64,000 nucleotides of DNA from Candidatus Polarisedimenticolaceae bacterium (GTDB lineage Bacteria; Acidobacteriota; Polarisedimenticolia; Polarisedimenticolales; DASRJG01). Location of the stretch: NCBI GenBank assembly GCA_036376135.1, contig DASVAW010000153.1, positions 1 to 64,000 of the forward strand. The letters run 5' to 3'. Below are positions 55,375-64,000 of the stretch, piece by piece (positions within the stretch are counted from its first letter, which is position 1; each line of letters starts with the position of its first letter). A model generated the notes under the pieces. The model was not told where the DNA came from. It saw only the letters and a list, made by a program, of their open reading frames with translations, and ran no database searches. A program made the position numbers and the translations under genes.

Positions 55375-57384
55375 GTGCGCCCGACCGGCACCCCCCGCGC
55401 CGCTGCGGCGATCGCCGCGTGCTTCCTGATCTCCCTCCCCTCGTGGGCTTCCCCGGACGAAGCGGCGTGGACGCCGCCGACCGCGGAGCAGCTCGCCGCG
55501 CGCGAGCGGATCCGGCCCGCCGTCGAGGCGATCCTCCGGGACCTGCGCAATCCGCCGGACGGTCTCGAAGGCCGTTTCTTCGGCGCACGGAACCTCCGCA
55601 AGCTCGTTTCGATCGGCCCCGACGTCGCGCCGTTTCTCGAATCGGAGCTCGAGCTGCCCGACCGCTTCACGTTCAACATCGCCGCGCTGGCGCTCGGCCT
55701 GCTGGACACGCCCGGCGCGGCCGACGCGCTCCGGCGCGCCGACGACCTCGCCGATCGCGAGGGCGGTCCATGGGGCGTCGACCGCCGGACGATGGCGCTT
55801 CTCGGGCTCGCGGCCGCCGGAGAAACCGACGCCCTCACCCGCGCGCTCGCGGGGGCCACGGACATCAGCGCCTTCGAGTTCACCCCGCACCTCCCGCTGC
55901 TCTCCCCTCTCGCCCTCTACACGTACCCCGCGAGCTACGAGGTCCTGCTCGCCCAGCTCGAGCAGCGCGCCGCTCCCGACGCGGCGGACCGCGGCAAGCT
56001 CGGGCGGGTGATCGAGGCCCTCGGGAGTCTCGGCGATCCCAGGGCGCTCCCGAAGATCCTCCCCTTCGCCGCCGATTCCGACGTCGCCGTGCGTCGGGAG
56101 GTCGCGCGGGCGCTCGGACGGATCGGGGAAGCCTCTTCCGTTCCGACCCTGCTCCCCCTCGTCCGCGACGGCGACTGGTTCGTCGCGCGCAACGCCGCGT
56201 GGTCTCTCGCCCGCATCCGCCCGAAAGAGCAGGCGGGCGCGGTCGCCGCGCTGCTCGACGTCGTCCAGGACACCGAGTGCCGCGTGCAGCTGTACCGGGC
56301 CGTCGAGGGGGCGCTCGGCGCCAAGGCGTTCGACGTCCTCAAGTCCCACGCCGGCAGGCCGGACTTCATCGACCGGACGAATTGGCTGCGGACGATGGGG
56401 GCCACCGGCGACCGGCGCGTGGTGGCGATGGCCCGCGCGGCGCTCGCGGACCCCGACGGCGAGGTCGCGATCGGGGCGGTCGAGGTCCTTCGCGACCTCG
56501 GCGGAGACGGGGCGATCGACACGCTGCTCGTGGTCGCCGCCACGCGTCCGTGGACCCTCGCCAAGCCCGCGATCGACGCGCTCGTCGAACGGAGCGAGGC
56601 CCGGGTCGCGCCTCGCGTCGCGGATCGTCTGTTCCGCGAGATCCTCGCCAGCCCGATCACGGACGTCACCAAGGTGACGCCCATGCGGCAGATGCTCGAC
56701 GTCCTCGTCGAGTTCGGGTACGTCGAGCCCGCCGCCCGGCTCCGCCAGGCTTCCGGCGAGCAGGTCGACGGGATCGCCGCGGCGTTCCTGCGCTCGGCGG
56801 CGAACCGCCTGGACCGCATCCGCGAGATCGGAAGCGACGTCGCCGGCTGGTCGGCGCTCCTGATCTCCCCCGAGGCGGACATGCGCGAGCTGGCCGCGCA
56901 GCGCCTCGCCCGCATCGGAGGCCCGGCCGCCTTCGCCGCGCTCGAGACGCGGTTCGCCACCGCAGGACCCGACGACCGCGAGACGATCCTGACGGCACTC
57001 GCACGTCATCCGCAGCCGGCGGCGGCGGTTCTCGCCGAGCGGGTGCTCGACGACCCCGCCTTCGACGACGTCGAGACGACGCCGATCCGCGCGACGGCGG
57101 CCTGGGCCGCACGGAGGATCGGCGGGCCGGCCATGACCGAGGCGCTCGCACGCTCGGCGTCGCGCACCGAAGGGCTCGACCTTCCGACGCTCGTGTATTG
57201 GGCGCAGCTCGCCGGCGCCAAGTCCCTCGAGAGCATCGACCGGCTCCGGCTGCGCCGACTGCGGCATTTCTCCGGCCACCGGGGCGAGGAGCAGCAGTTC
57301 GTGGACGAGATCGTGTCCGATCTTCGCGCGGGGCGCTCGATCGCCGAGTTCGACGTTCCGCCGTGGGCGCTCCACCGGCACTGA
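55375..57384 (+). CDS. Exported HEAT-repeat protein
   Basis: 669 aa. Signal peptide (AAAAIAACFLISLPSWAS), then HEAT/armadillo-type helical repeats through most of the protein, for example VIEALGSLGDPRALPKILPF and REVARALGRIGEASSVPTLLPL (about 215-260), with a further set near 480-560. The likely role is a periplasmic protein scaffold; no catalytic domain is seen. The start is GTG at 55375 behind GAGGAG. Convergent with the HD-GYP gene, 9 bp apart. Confidence 0.82.
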   Translation: MRPTGTPRAAAAIAACFLISLPSWASPDEAAWTPPTAEQLAARERIRPAVEAILRDLRNPPDGLEGRFFGARNLRKLVSIGPDVAPFLESELELPDRFTFNIAALALGLLDTPGAADALRRADDLADREGGPWGVDRRTMALLGLAAAGETDALTRALAGATDISAFEFTPHLPLLSPLALYTYPASYEVLLAQLEQRAAPDAADRGKLGRVIEALGSLGDPRALPKILPFAADSDVAVRREVARALGRIGEASSVPTLLPLVRDGDWFVARNAAWSLARIRPKEQAGAVAALLDVVQDTECRVQLYRAVEGALGAKAFDVLKSHAGRPDFIDRTNWLRTMGATGDRRVVAMARAALADPDGEVAIGAVEVLRDLGGDGAIDTLLVVAATRPWTLAKPAIDALVERSEARVAPRVADRLFREILASPITDVTKVTPMRQMLDVLVEFGYVEPAARLRQASGEQVDGIAAAFLRSAANRLDRIREIGSDVAGWSALLISPEADMRELAAQRLARIGGPAAFAALETRFATAGPDDRETILTALARHPQPAAAVLAERVLDDPAFDDVETTPIRATAAWAARRIGGPAMTEALARSASRTEGLDLPTLVYWAQLAGAKSLESIDRLRLRRLRHFSGHRGEEQQFVDEIVSDLRAGRSIAEFDVPPWALHRH

Positions 57385-57393
57385 ACGCCCCGC

Positions 57394-59169
57394 TCAGGCC
57401 TCCGACAGGGCGGGCGCGGCGGGCTCCGCGGGCGTCTCCGGCCGGAACTCCCCCGCACGGTAGGCGCGGTTGAACGCCTCCACGATGCGTTCCTCGAACG
57501 CGACGCCCTTGAGCTCGTTGATCCGCGCGACGGCGGCCTCGAAGGTCATCCCCTTCTGGTAGGGACGGTCGGTCGTCATCGCGTCGAAGCTGTCGGCGAC
57601 GGCGATGATCCTCGCCATCAGCGGGATCGCGTCTCCCTGGAGGTTGTCGGGGTAACCGCCGCCGCGCCATCGCTCGTGGTGGCTGCGCAGCCCGGGGATG
57701 ATGGACTGCATCTTCTTGATCGGGGCCATGATCTGCGCACCCAGCACGGTGTGCTGCTTCATCACCTCGAACTCGGGCGCGGTGAGCGGAGCGGGTTTCT
57801 TCAGGATCGCGTCGTCGACGCCGATCTTGCCGACGTCGTGCAGCAGCGAGGCCACGTGGATGTCCGCGAGATCCTGCGAGCCGAGACCGGCGTACCTCGC
57901 GAGCACCACGGAATACCGGTTCACGCGCACGGAGTGGCCGCGGGTGTAGGGGTCCTTCGCGTCGATGGCGGTCGCGAGCGCCCGCGCGGTGCCGAGAAAC
58001 AGCTCGTTGTTCTCCTCGGCGGCGCGCCTCAGGCGGCGGATGACCTCCTCGAGCTCGGCCGCCATCGCGTTGAACGTCTCCGCGAGCTCCCCGATCTCGT
58101 TGCGCGCGCGCACGTCGACGCGCACCGAGAAGTCCCCCTTCGCGAACGCCCGCGAGGCCTCGGCGAGCCGGTCGATGGGGTTGGACAGCCGCCCCGCGAA
58201 GACGACCGCCGCGAGAATGGCGAAGCTGATCGCCAGGAGCGCCCATCGCGCGGCCTCCTCGATCATCTGATGCACGCGCTCGTAGAGCTGGCTCTCGCGC
58301 GCCTGCACGAACACCCCCCAGCCGTCGCGGGTCAGCTCGTACGAGCCGAGATACCACTCGGGCGCTCCCCCGTCGCTCCACAGGAACGGCATCGTCTCGG
58401 TCTGGAGCCCCGCGCGATCGCGAAACCGCTTGACGATCCCCGAGCGGGGCGAGAGGTCGTCCCCGGGTGAGGCGCCGAGCAGGTTGCGGCTGGCGAACAA
58501 CCTTCCCGAGCGGTCGACGGCGAAAACCGCCTGCCCCGAGCCGCGCCCGGCGACGACGGCATCCCAGACTCCCTGGAGGTCGACGACGGCGTAGAGCGCC
58601 CCCCGGAAGACGCCTCCCGCGAGCACCGGCGCGGTGAGCAGGACGACCGAACGCGGCGGGTCGGCGGGGAGCACGACCGGCGGCGACACGGCCACCGCGT
58701 CGGCGTCGACGGGGCGGTGGTTGGCCAGGCCTTCGGCGACCTTGACGAACCCCTCGAGGAAAGCCGGCTCGAGCTCCGCAGGGACGTCCGCGTCGCTCGC
58801 CGAGGCGACCTCGAGTTGCTTCACGTCGCTGTAGCGCAGGAGGAGGATCCGGTCGTCCGAGAACTCGGAGAGCAGGCGCCGCGCGCGCGTCTCGGCGTCG
58901 CCGGGCGCGGGTCCGATCTCGCCTCCGAGCAATCGGGACAACCCGAGGAGCTGCGCCCGCAGGCCGCTGAGGTGGGTATCGAGCTGCCCCGCGATCGTCG
59001 AGGCGAGCATGAGCTGGGATTCCTGCTGCGACGTCTTGAGATGTTCCTTGCTCGAGTCGATCAGCTTCCAGGAGATGACGGCGAGCGGAGCCAGGCCGAC
59101 CGCGAGCAACACCGCGAGCAACGCGAACAGGATTCGCCCTCTCCGCTTGTTCGGAAGCGTCAGCTTCAC
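57394..59169 (-). CDS. HAMP/HD-GYP cyclic-di-GMP phosphodiesterase-type protein
   Basis: 591 aa. Transmembrane helix 1 (about 10-33), a periplasmic cache-like sensor (about 35-290), transmembrane helix 2 (ALLAISFAILAAVVFAG), HAMP (about 310-370) and an HD-GYP domain with LLHDVGKIG and HHERWRGGGYPD. The GYP motif and metal residues are intact, so it should hydrolyse c-di-GMP in response to a periplasmic signal. The start is GTG at 59169 after GGGGAG. It is divergent from waaA. Confidence 0.9.
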   Translation of the reverse strand: MKLTLPNKRRGRILFALLAVLLAVGLAPLAVISWKLIDSSKEHLKTSQQESQLMLASTIAGQLDTHLSGLRAQLLGLSRLLGGEIGPAPGDAETRARRLLSEFSDDRILLLRYSDVKQLEVASASDADVPAELEPAFLEGFVKVAEGLANHRPVDADAVAVSPPVVLPADPPRSVVLLTAPVLAGGVFRGALYAVVDLQGVWDAVVAGRGSGQAVFAVDRSGRLFASRNLLGASPGDDLSPRSGIVKRFRDRAGLQTETMPFLWSDGGAPEWYLGSYELTRDGWGVFVQARESQLYERVHQMIEEAARWALLAISFAILAAVVFAGRLSNPIDRLAEASRAFAKGDFSVRVDVRARNEIGELAETFNAMAAELEEVIRRLRRAAEENNELFLGTARALATAIDAKDPYTRGHSVRVNRYSVVLARYAGLGSQDLADIHVASLLHDVGKIGVDDAILKKPAPLTAPEFEVMKQHTVLGAQIMAPIKKMQSIIPGLRSHHERWRGGGYPDNLQGDAIPLMARIIAVADSFDAMTTDRPYQKGMTFEAAVARINELKGVAFEERIVEAFNRAYRAGEFRPETPAEPAAPALSEA

Positions 59170-59234
59170 ACGTCTCCCCGCGGGCACGCGGCCGGGGGGA
59201 ATATGGGGTCCGGCGTTCCCGTGAGCAATCGCCC

Positions 59235-59264
59235 TTGCCCCGCCGGCGTCGTCACCGCTAAAGT
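59235..59264 (+). promoter_or_regulatory. Possible promoter of the LPS operon
   Basis: TTGCCC, an 18-bp spacer and TAAAGT, 10 nt before the proposed TTG start of waaA. Weak elements. Confidence 0.35.
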
Positions 59265-59274
59265 CCGCGTTCCC

Positions 59275-60531
59275 TTGATCTTGTCCTTGTACGACGTCGC
59301 CGCCTCCGCCTCCCGGGCGCTCGCCTGGGTCTGGGCCGCGTGGGCGTCCCGGAGCGCGGCCGGCGCGCGGGAATGGGACGAGCGGCTCGTTCGGATCCTC
59401 CCGGCGGTGCCCCCCGGGTCGATCTGGATCCACGGGGCGTCGCTGGGGGAGGCGCGGCTCTCCGCGATCCTCGCCGGGGAACTTCGCGCGCGACTCCCGG
59501 GAACGGCCGTCGTCGTCTCGGCGCTGACCCCCGCCGGACGGGCGGCGCTCCCCGGCCCCCCGAAGGCCGACGCCGCGTTCTACTTCCCCATCGACGCGCG
59601 CCCCCTGCAACGACGCCTCCTCGACGCGCTGCGCCCCTCGGCGATCGTGCTCGTCGAGACCGAGTTGTGGCCCTCGCTGCTTCGCGAGGCGGCGTCGGCC
59701 CGCGTTCCGGTGGTGATCGCGAACGCGCGCCTTTCTCCCGAGCGGATGACGCGATACCGGCGGCTCGAGTCGCTCTACCGGCCCCTGCTCGGGGGGATCG
59801 CCGCGATCGCCGCCGCCGGCGAGGCGGACGCGTCCCGCCTGCTCGCCCTCGGCGCGCCCGCCGCGCGGACCGCGGTCGCCGGGAACCTGAAGTTCGACCT
59901 CCCCGCCCCCACGCTCTCCCGGCGGGAGGTGCGCGCCGCGCTCGGTTGGGACGCCTCGATCCCGGTGGTCGCCGCAGGCTCCACCGGCGAGGGGGAGGAC
60001 GGCCCCGTCCTCGATGCGTTCCTCCGGCTTCGAACGGCGCATCCGGACGCGCGCCTGGTGCTCGCCCCGCGCCACGCGGAGCGCTTCGACGCGGCGGAGC
60101 GCGAGGCCGCCTCCCGCGGGTTGCTCGTCCACCGCCTGTCCCGCGGCGAACGCGCCGCACCGGACGCCGCGATTCTCCTCGTGGACGGGCTGGGACGGCT
60201 CGCGACGCTGTACGCCGCCGCCGACGCGGCGTTCGTCGGGGGGAGCCTGGTGCCGGTGGGCGGCCACAACCTCCTCGAGCCCGCGGCGGCGGGCGTCCCC
60301 GTGCTCTTCGGACCGCACACCCACCACGTCGCGGAGATGGCGCAGGTCCTGGAAGCCGAAGGCGCCGCACTGCGGGTGACGGACGCGGGGGCGCTCGGCG
60401 ACGCATGGGAGCGCCTGATCGACGACCCCGATGCCCGCGCCCGGCAGGCGGCGGCGGCGGAGCGCGTGATGGAGCGCCACCGCGGCGCCCTCGATCGGAC
60501 GGTGGATCGGATCCTCGGGGTGCTCGCGTGA
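59275..60531 (+). CDS. waaA: 3-deoxy-D-manno-octulosonic acid transferase
   Basis: Adds Kdo to the lipid A precursor at the inner membrane; 418 aa. N-terminal ILSLYDVA membrane segment, Glycos_transf_N with WIHGASLGEARLS and VLVETELWPSLLREA, and the C-terminal half with VGGSLVPVGGHNLLEPAAAGVPVLFGPHTHH. The start is unsure: TTG at 59275 gives the family-typical MILxLYD, but an in-frame GTG at 59221 would add 18 residues. It opens the LPS operon. Confidence 0.93.
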   Translation: MILSLYDVAASASRALAWVWAAWASRSAAGAREWDERLVRILPAVPPGSIWIHGASLGEARLSAILAGELRARLPGTAVVVSALTPAGRAALPGPPKADAAFYFPIDARPLQRRLLDALRPSAIVLVETELWPSLLREAASARVPVVIANARLSPERMTRYRRLESLYRPLLGGIAAIAAAGEADASRLLALGAPAARTAVAGNLKFDLPAPTLSRREVRAALGWDASIPVVAAGSTGEGEDGPVLDAFLRLRTAHPDARLVLAPRHAERFDAAEREAASRGLLVHRLSRGERAAPDAAILLVDGLGRLATLYAAADAAFVGGSLVPVGGHNLLEPAAAGVPVLFGPHTHHVAEMAQVLEAEGAALRVTDAGALGDAWERLIDDPDARARQAAAAERVMERHRGALDRTVDRILGVLA

Positions 60532-61526
60532 CCCCCCCGCGCTCGGAGACGCTCGCCCGCGCGCTCGCGCCCCTGTCGGCGCTGTGGGGACTCGTCGTCG
60601 CCCGGCGGAACCGTCGGTTCGATCGCGGCGAAGGGGTCCATCGCGCGGCGGTTCCGGTCGTTTCGGTGGGGAACCTCGCCGTCGGCGGGACCGGGAAGAC
60701 GCCGATGACCGCGTGGCTCGCCGCCCGGCTCGCCGCGCGCGGACGTCGGAGCGCGATCGTCACCCGGGGGTACGGCGGTCGAGCCGGCGTCGGGCCACTC
60801 GACGTGTCCCGGGGGGGAGGACCTCTCGTCGACGCGGCCGTCGGCGGCGACGAGCCGGTCCTGCTGGCGCGCCTGACCTCCGCCGTCGTGGTCGCCGGGT
60901 CCGACCGCGTCGCGGGGGCCCGGCGCGCCGTCGAGCTCGGGGCGGACGTCGTGATCCTCGACGACGGATTCCAGCACCGACGGCTCGATCGCGACCTGGA
61001 CGTGGTGCTGCTCGACGCGGCGAGCCCGTTCGGCAACGGGAGACTGCTCCCGGCGGGCCCGCTCCGGGAGCCGCCCTCCTCGCTCGCCCGGGCGGGAATC
61101 GTCGTTCTCACGCGCTGGAGCGGAGAGGCGCCCCCGGCCGGCATCGCGGCGCCCGTCGTTCGGGCCCGGCACCGCAACGCGGGGTTCCGCGACGCCGCGG
61201 GGCGCGAGGTCCCCGCCCCCGGGCGCGCGTTCGCCTTCTGCGGCATCGCCCGACCCGCGAGCTTCCTCGACTCGCTTCGCGGGGCCGGCGTCGAGATCGC
61301 GGGGACGCGTGCCTTCCCGGACCACCATCGGTTCGACGCCGCGGACCTTCGCGCGTTGGCCGATGGCGCGCGCGAGCGAGGCGCGGCTATCGTCACGACG
61401 ATGAAGGATCTCGTGCGCCTGTCGGGGGCGCTCCCGGACGTGATCGCCCTCCACGTGGAGCTCGACGTCGTCGATCCCGACCCGCTCGAGGCCGCCCTCG
61501 ACGCGGTGACCGGGAGGTGGCGTTGA
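60528..61526 (+). CDS. lpxK: Tetraacyldisaccharide 4'-kinase
   Basis: Phosphorylates the lipid A disaccharide at the 4' position; 332 aa. P-loop VGGTGKTPMTAWL (about 52-64), VILDDGFQHRRLDRDLDVVLLDA, RLLPAGPLREP and PDHHRFDAADL. The start is GTG at 60528, overlapping the waaA stop; the downstream acyltransferase overlaps this gene. Confidence 0.96.
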   Translation: MTPPRSETLARALAPLSALWGLVVARRNRRFDRGEGVHRAAVPVVSVGNLAVGGTGKTPMTAWLAARLAARGRRSAIVTRGYGGRAGVGPLDVSRGGGPLVDAAVGGDEPVLLARLTSAVVVAGSDRVAGARRAVELGADVVILDDGFQHRRLDRDLDVVLLDAASPFGNGRLLPAGPLREPPSSLARAGIVVLTRWSGEAPPAGIAAPVVRARHRNAGFRDAAGREVPAPGRAFAFCGIARPASFLDSLRGAGVEIAGTRAFPDHHRFDAADLRALADGARERGAAIVTTMKDLVRLSGALPDVIALHVELDVVDPDPLEAALDAVTGRWR

Positions 61527-62434
61527 ACCCCGTTCGCGCGGCGGGCGAAGCCGCGGCCTTCCACGTGCTCCTGAGGGTCGCGCGGTGGCTCCCCCGCCCG
61601 CTCTGGATCGGCCTCGGTGCCGCGACCGGCGACCTCGCCCGGATCCTCGATCGCCGGCACACGCGGATCGCGTACGAGAACCTGCGACTCGCCTACGGGG
61701 ACGCCCTCGACCCGGCGGAGGCGGACCGGATCGTCCGGGAGTGCTGGCGGCACTTCGGCCGGATCACCTTCGACGCCCTGGCCTTCCCGCAGCTCTCGGA
61801 GGCGGCGGCGGGCTCGATCGTGAGCTACGAGGGGCTGGAGCACGTCCGCGCGGCCTACGCCCGGGGAAAGGGCGTGCTGGTGTTCTCGGGACACTACGGC
61901 CACTGGGAGCTCAGCGCGGTGATGCAGGGCCATCTCGGCCTGCCGCTCGCACTCGTGACCCGTCCCCTCGACAACCCCCGCCTGGAGTCGATGCTCGCCG
62001 ATCTCAGGACCCGCTCGGGTAACGTGGTCGTGCACAAGCGGCGCGCGGTACGCGAGATGGTCAAGGCCCTCGGCCGCGGGATGGGCGTGGCCATCGTGAT
62101 CGATCAGGACGCGCGCGACTCGGGGATCTACGTCCCCTTCTTCGGCCGTCCCGCCTCGACGACGCCCACGCTGGCGGCGATCGCGCTGCGCACCGGGGCC
62201 GCCCTGCTTCCTTCGTTCTCCTACCCGCTCCCGGGGGGGAAATGGCGCGTGGTTTATGATCCCGAGGTTCCGGTGACGGCGACCGGGGATCGGGAGGCCG
62301 ACGTGCGGAACCTCACCGCGACGTGCACCGCGATCCTCGAGCGGCGCGTGCGCGAGCGGCCGGAGTTATGGTTGTGGATGCACCGGCGCTGGAAGACGCA
62401 ACCCGCGCCGGAAGGAGCGACCGGAAACCGATGA
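61523..62434 (+). CDS. Lauroyl/myristoyl (LpxL-type) lysophospholipid acyltransferase
   Basis: Late acylation of lipid A at the inner membrane; 303 aa. The catalytic HX4E motif is in FSGHYGHWELSA, followed by DQDARDSGIYVPFFGRPA and RPELWLWMHRRWKT near the end. The start is TTG at 61523: GGAGG lies 5-6 nt before it and it forms a TTGA overlap with lpxK. GTG at 61517 is less well spaced. Confidence 0.92.
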   Translation: MNPVRAAGEAAAFHVLLRVARWLPRPLWIGLGAATGDLARILDRRHTRIAYENLRLAYGDALDPAEADRIVRECWRHFGRITFDALAFPQLSEAAAGSIVSYEGLEHVRAAYARGKGVLVFSGHYGHWELSAVMQGHLGLPLALVTRPLDNPRLESMLADLRTRSGNVVVHKRRAVREMVKALGRGMGVAIVIDQDARDSGIYVPFFGRPASTTPTLAAIALRTGAALLPSFSYPLPGGKWRVVYDPEVPVTATGDREADVRNLTATCTAILERRVRERPELWLWMHRRWKTQPAPEGATGNR

Positions 62435-63015
62435 GTCGAAGGGCGATCTTCATGGACCGCGACGGGACGGTCTGCGACGAGGTCGGCTACGTCAACCACG
62501 TGGGCCGCGTGCGGCTGCTCCCGCGAAGCGCCGAGGCGGTGCGCCTGGCCAACGAGGCCGGTTTCCAGACCGTCGTGGTGACGAACCAGGCGGGGGTCGC
62601 GCGAGGTTACTTCGGCGACTGGCTCGTCGACGAGGTGCACGACCGCGTGCGCGCGCTCCTGGCGGAGGGTGGAGCGCGACTCGACGGCGTCTACTACTGC
62701 CCGCACCACCCCACCGTCGGCGACGCCCCGTGGCGCAAGGACTGCGACTGCCGCAAGCCGCGCCCCGGGATGCTGCTTCGCGCGCGCGACGAGATGGGGA
62801 TCGACCTCTCCGGGTCGTACATCGTGGGAGACAGCGTGCGGGACATCGAGGCCGGCCACCGCGCGGGGGTCGTCCCGGTGCTCGTTCTGACCGGTTACGG
62901 CCGGGGCGAATGGGAGTACCAGCCCGAGCGCTTCACGGCCCGCCCGGCCCACGTCGCCGACGACCTGCTCGACGCCGTCCGCTGGATCCTCGAACGGGAG
63001 AGGAACGGCGCGTGA
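62431..63015 (+). CDS. gmhB: D-glycero-beta-D-manno-heptose 1,7-bisphosphate 7-phosphatase
   Basis: HAD phosphatase of ADP-heptose synthesis; 194 aa. Nucleophile motif FMDRDGTVCDE (7-17), VVTNQAGVARG, the zinc loop CPHHP...CDCRKPRPGML and YIVGDSVRDIEAG. It works with the heptose kinase encoded next. ATGA overlap at the start. Confidence 0.95.
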   Translation: MSRRAIFMDRDGTVCDEVGYVNHVGRVRLLPRSAEAVRLANEAGFQTVVVTNQAGVARGYFGDWLVDEVHDRVRALLAEGGARLDGVYYCPHHPTVGDAPWRKDCDCRKPRPGMLLRARDEMGIDLSGSYIVGDSVRDIEAGHRAGVVPVLVLTGYGRGEWEYQPERFTARPAHVADDLLDAVRWILERERNGA

Positions 63016-64000
63016 CCGCAACGCGCCTGCTCGAGCTCGTCGCCGGCTTCCACGGCCGCCGGGTCGCGGTCCTCGCCGACCTCGTGGTGGACGAGTTCGT
63101 GCACGGGGAGATCGCGCGCGTGTCCCGCGAGGCGCCCGTGCTGATCCTGGAGCAGCGCGAGGTCGAGGTCGTCCCGGGCGGGGGCGGGAACGCCGTCGCC
63201 AACCTGCGCGCCCTGGGCGCCCACCCGCTCCCCGTCGGGGTCGTCGGTCCTGACGAGGCCGGCCTTCGGCTCGTGCGGCGCTTCGAGCGGGACCGCATCG
63301 ACGCGTCGGGAATCCGCGCGGAGCGCGGGTACGCCACACCCGCGAAGAGTCGCGTGCTCGCCGGCGGGGTGCACACCCGCCGTCAGCAGATCGTCCGCGT
63401 CGATCGCGGGAACCGCCATGGCGAGCTCCCCACGCCGGTCGTCGCGCGCGTGGCATCGCGCCTGCGCCGGGCCTTGCGGGGCGCCGAAGGGCTGCTCGTC
63501 GCCGACTACGGTTACGGCGCCGCGACGCCGGCCCTCGTGCGCGCGGCGGGGGTTCCCGCGGCCGTCCCGCTCACGGTGGACTCGCGCGGCCGCATCGCCG
63601 GCTACCGGCGGGCCTGGGCCTGCACGCCCAACCAGGAAGAGGCCGAGAACGCCCTCGGGCTCGCTCCCCTGCGCACGGAGACCGAGGTCGAGTCCGCGGG
63701 GCGGGCGCTCCTCGACAAGACCGGGAACCGCGCGGTCGTGATCACGCGCGGCGCGCGCGGCATGAGCGTGTTCGAGCGCCGCGGCCGCGTCCGCCATCTT
63801 CCCGCGTTCGGCGACGGCGAGGTCGCCGACGTGACGGGGGCGGGCGACACCGTCATCGCGACCTTCACGCTCGCCCTGATCGCGGGAGGGACCTTCGTCG
63901 AGGCGGCGGCGCTCGCGAACTACGCGGCCGGCCTCGTCGTCATGAAATACGGGACCGCCACGATCTCCCCCGAGGAGCTCGCCGCGGCGGTGCGGGGGGA
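63012..64000 (+). CDS. D-glycero-beta-D-manno-heptose-7-phosphate kinase, RfaE1/HldE kinase domain, partial
   Basis: The visible 329 residues are a PfkB-family kinase: VVPGGGGNAVANLRALGA (about 53-70), VADYGYGA, and the catalytic motif DVTGAGDTVIATF (about 273-285). It phosphorylates heptose-7-phosphate at C1. The gene runs off the window, so I cannot tell whether a C-terminal nucleotidyltransferase (HldE) follows. The start is GTG at 63012, overlapping gmhB. Confidence 0.92.
   Translation, partial: MTATRLLELVAGFHGRRVAVLADLVVDEFVHGEIARVSREAPVLILEQREVEVVPGGGGNAVANLRALGAHPLPVGVVGPDEAGLRLVRRFERDRIDASGIRAERGYATPAKSRVLAGGVHTRRQQIVRVDRGNRHGELPTPVVARVASRLRRALRGAEGLLVADYGYGAATPALVRAAGVPAAVPLTVDSRGRIAGYRRAWACTPNQEEAENALGLAPLRTETEVESAGRALLDKTGNRAVVITRGARGMSVFERRGRVRHLPAFGDGEVADVTGAGDTVIATFTLALIAGGTFVEAAALANYAAGLVVMKYGTATISPEELAAAVRG

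Overview
The window is 64 kb of very GC-rich (about 70%), densely coded chromosome from a diderm bacterium. Evidence for two membranes is an LPS inner-core/lipid A cluster (waaA, lpxK, an LpxL-type acyltransferase, gmhB, an rfaE-type kinase), lolA, a DUF481 outer-membrane protein and an MltD-type lipoprotein. CarD, NrdR, RqcH/NFACT, a PyrK-dependent (class 1B) dihydroorotate dehydrogenase, PyrR and an NtrC-type sigma-54 regulator together fit Acidobacteriota or a neighbouring lineage. That placement is inference; no marker here fixes the phylum. I see no prophage, transposase or CRISPR array. One long inverted repeat at 31.2-31.35 kb looks like a REP-type element.

Layout. 0-8 kb (minus strand): an ECF sigma factor cut by the window edge, lon, hsp20, nrdR, a flippase-like membrane protein, deoC, rqcH and carD. 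8.2-10.4 kb (plus): tRNA-Leu(CAA) and an M3 oligopeptidase. 10.4-13.9 kb (minus): a four-gene operon with translationally coupled junctions (metallophosphoesterase, degenerate COG3044 P-loop protein, YIP1 protein, DUF2752 protein). 13.9-15.6 kb (plus): a secreted HExxH/TPR protein. 15.7-19.1 kb (minus): a histidine kinase and sigma-54 response regulator behind a 36-residue membrane peptide and a good sigma-54 promoter. 19.3-21.2 kb (plus): an eight-haem cytochrome-TPR lipoprotein. 21.2-23.1 kb (minus): an RpoH-like sigma factor and an M23 peptidase.

23.3-31.2 kb is a divergent pyrimidine locus: pyrR-pyrB-pyrC-dagK-purC leftwards and pyrK-pyrD-pyrF-MBL hydrolase rightwards. A PyrR-binding hairpin sits just before the pyrR ribosome-binding site. 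31.3-39.1 kb holds smc, a polyprenyl diphosphate synthase, lolA, a TPR protein, a DUF4870 protein and a DUF481 protein. 39.1-46.7 kb holds mutS, a STAS/anti-sigma pair, fabH and two secreted proteins. 46.7-51.6 kb holds comM, an MltD-type LysM transglycosylase, recA and tRNA-Phe. 51.6-55.2 kb (minus) holds a small ribbon-helix-helix cassette with an AT-rich operator, then the lexA-pabB-pabC operon with a 39-residue membrane peptide. 55.4-64 kb holds a HEAT-repeat protein, an HD-GYP protein and the LPS operon, which runs off the right edge.

Genes are packed tightly. Eighteen co-directional junctions are 4-nt NTGA stop/start overlaps, most convergent pairs are separated by only 8-13 bp, and at least six genes have a -10-like hexamer only 6-9 nt before the start codon, which suggests leaderless transcripts. 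The best candidates for something new are the sigma-54/36-residue-peptide/two-component operon, the COG3044-like protein lacking its Walker A lysine, the ribbon-helix-helix cassette next to tRNA-Phe, and a 16-bp motif shared upstream of lexA and recA.
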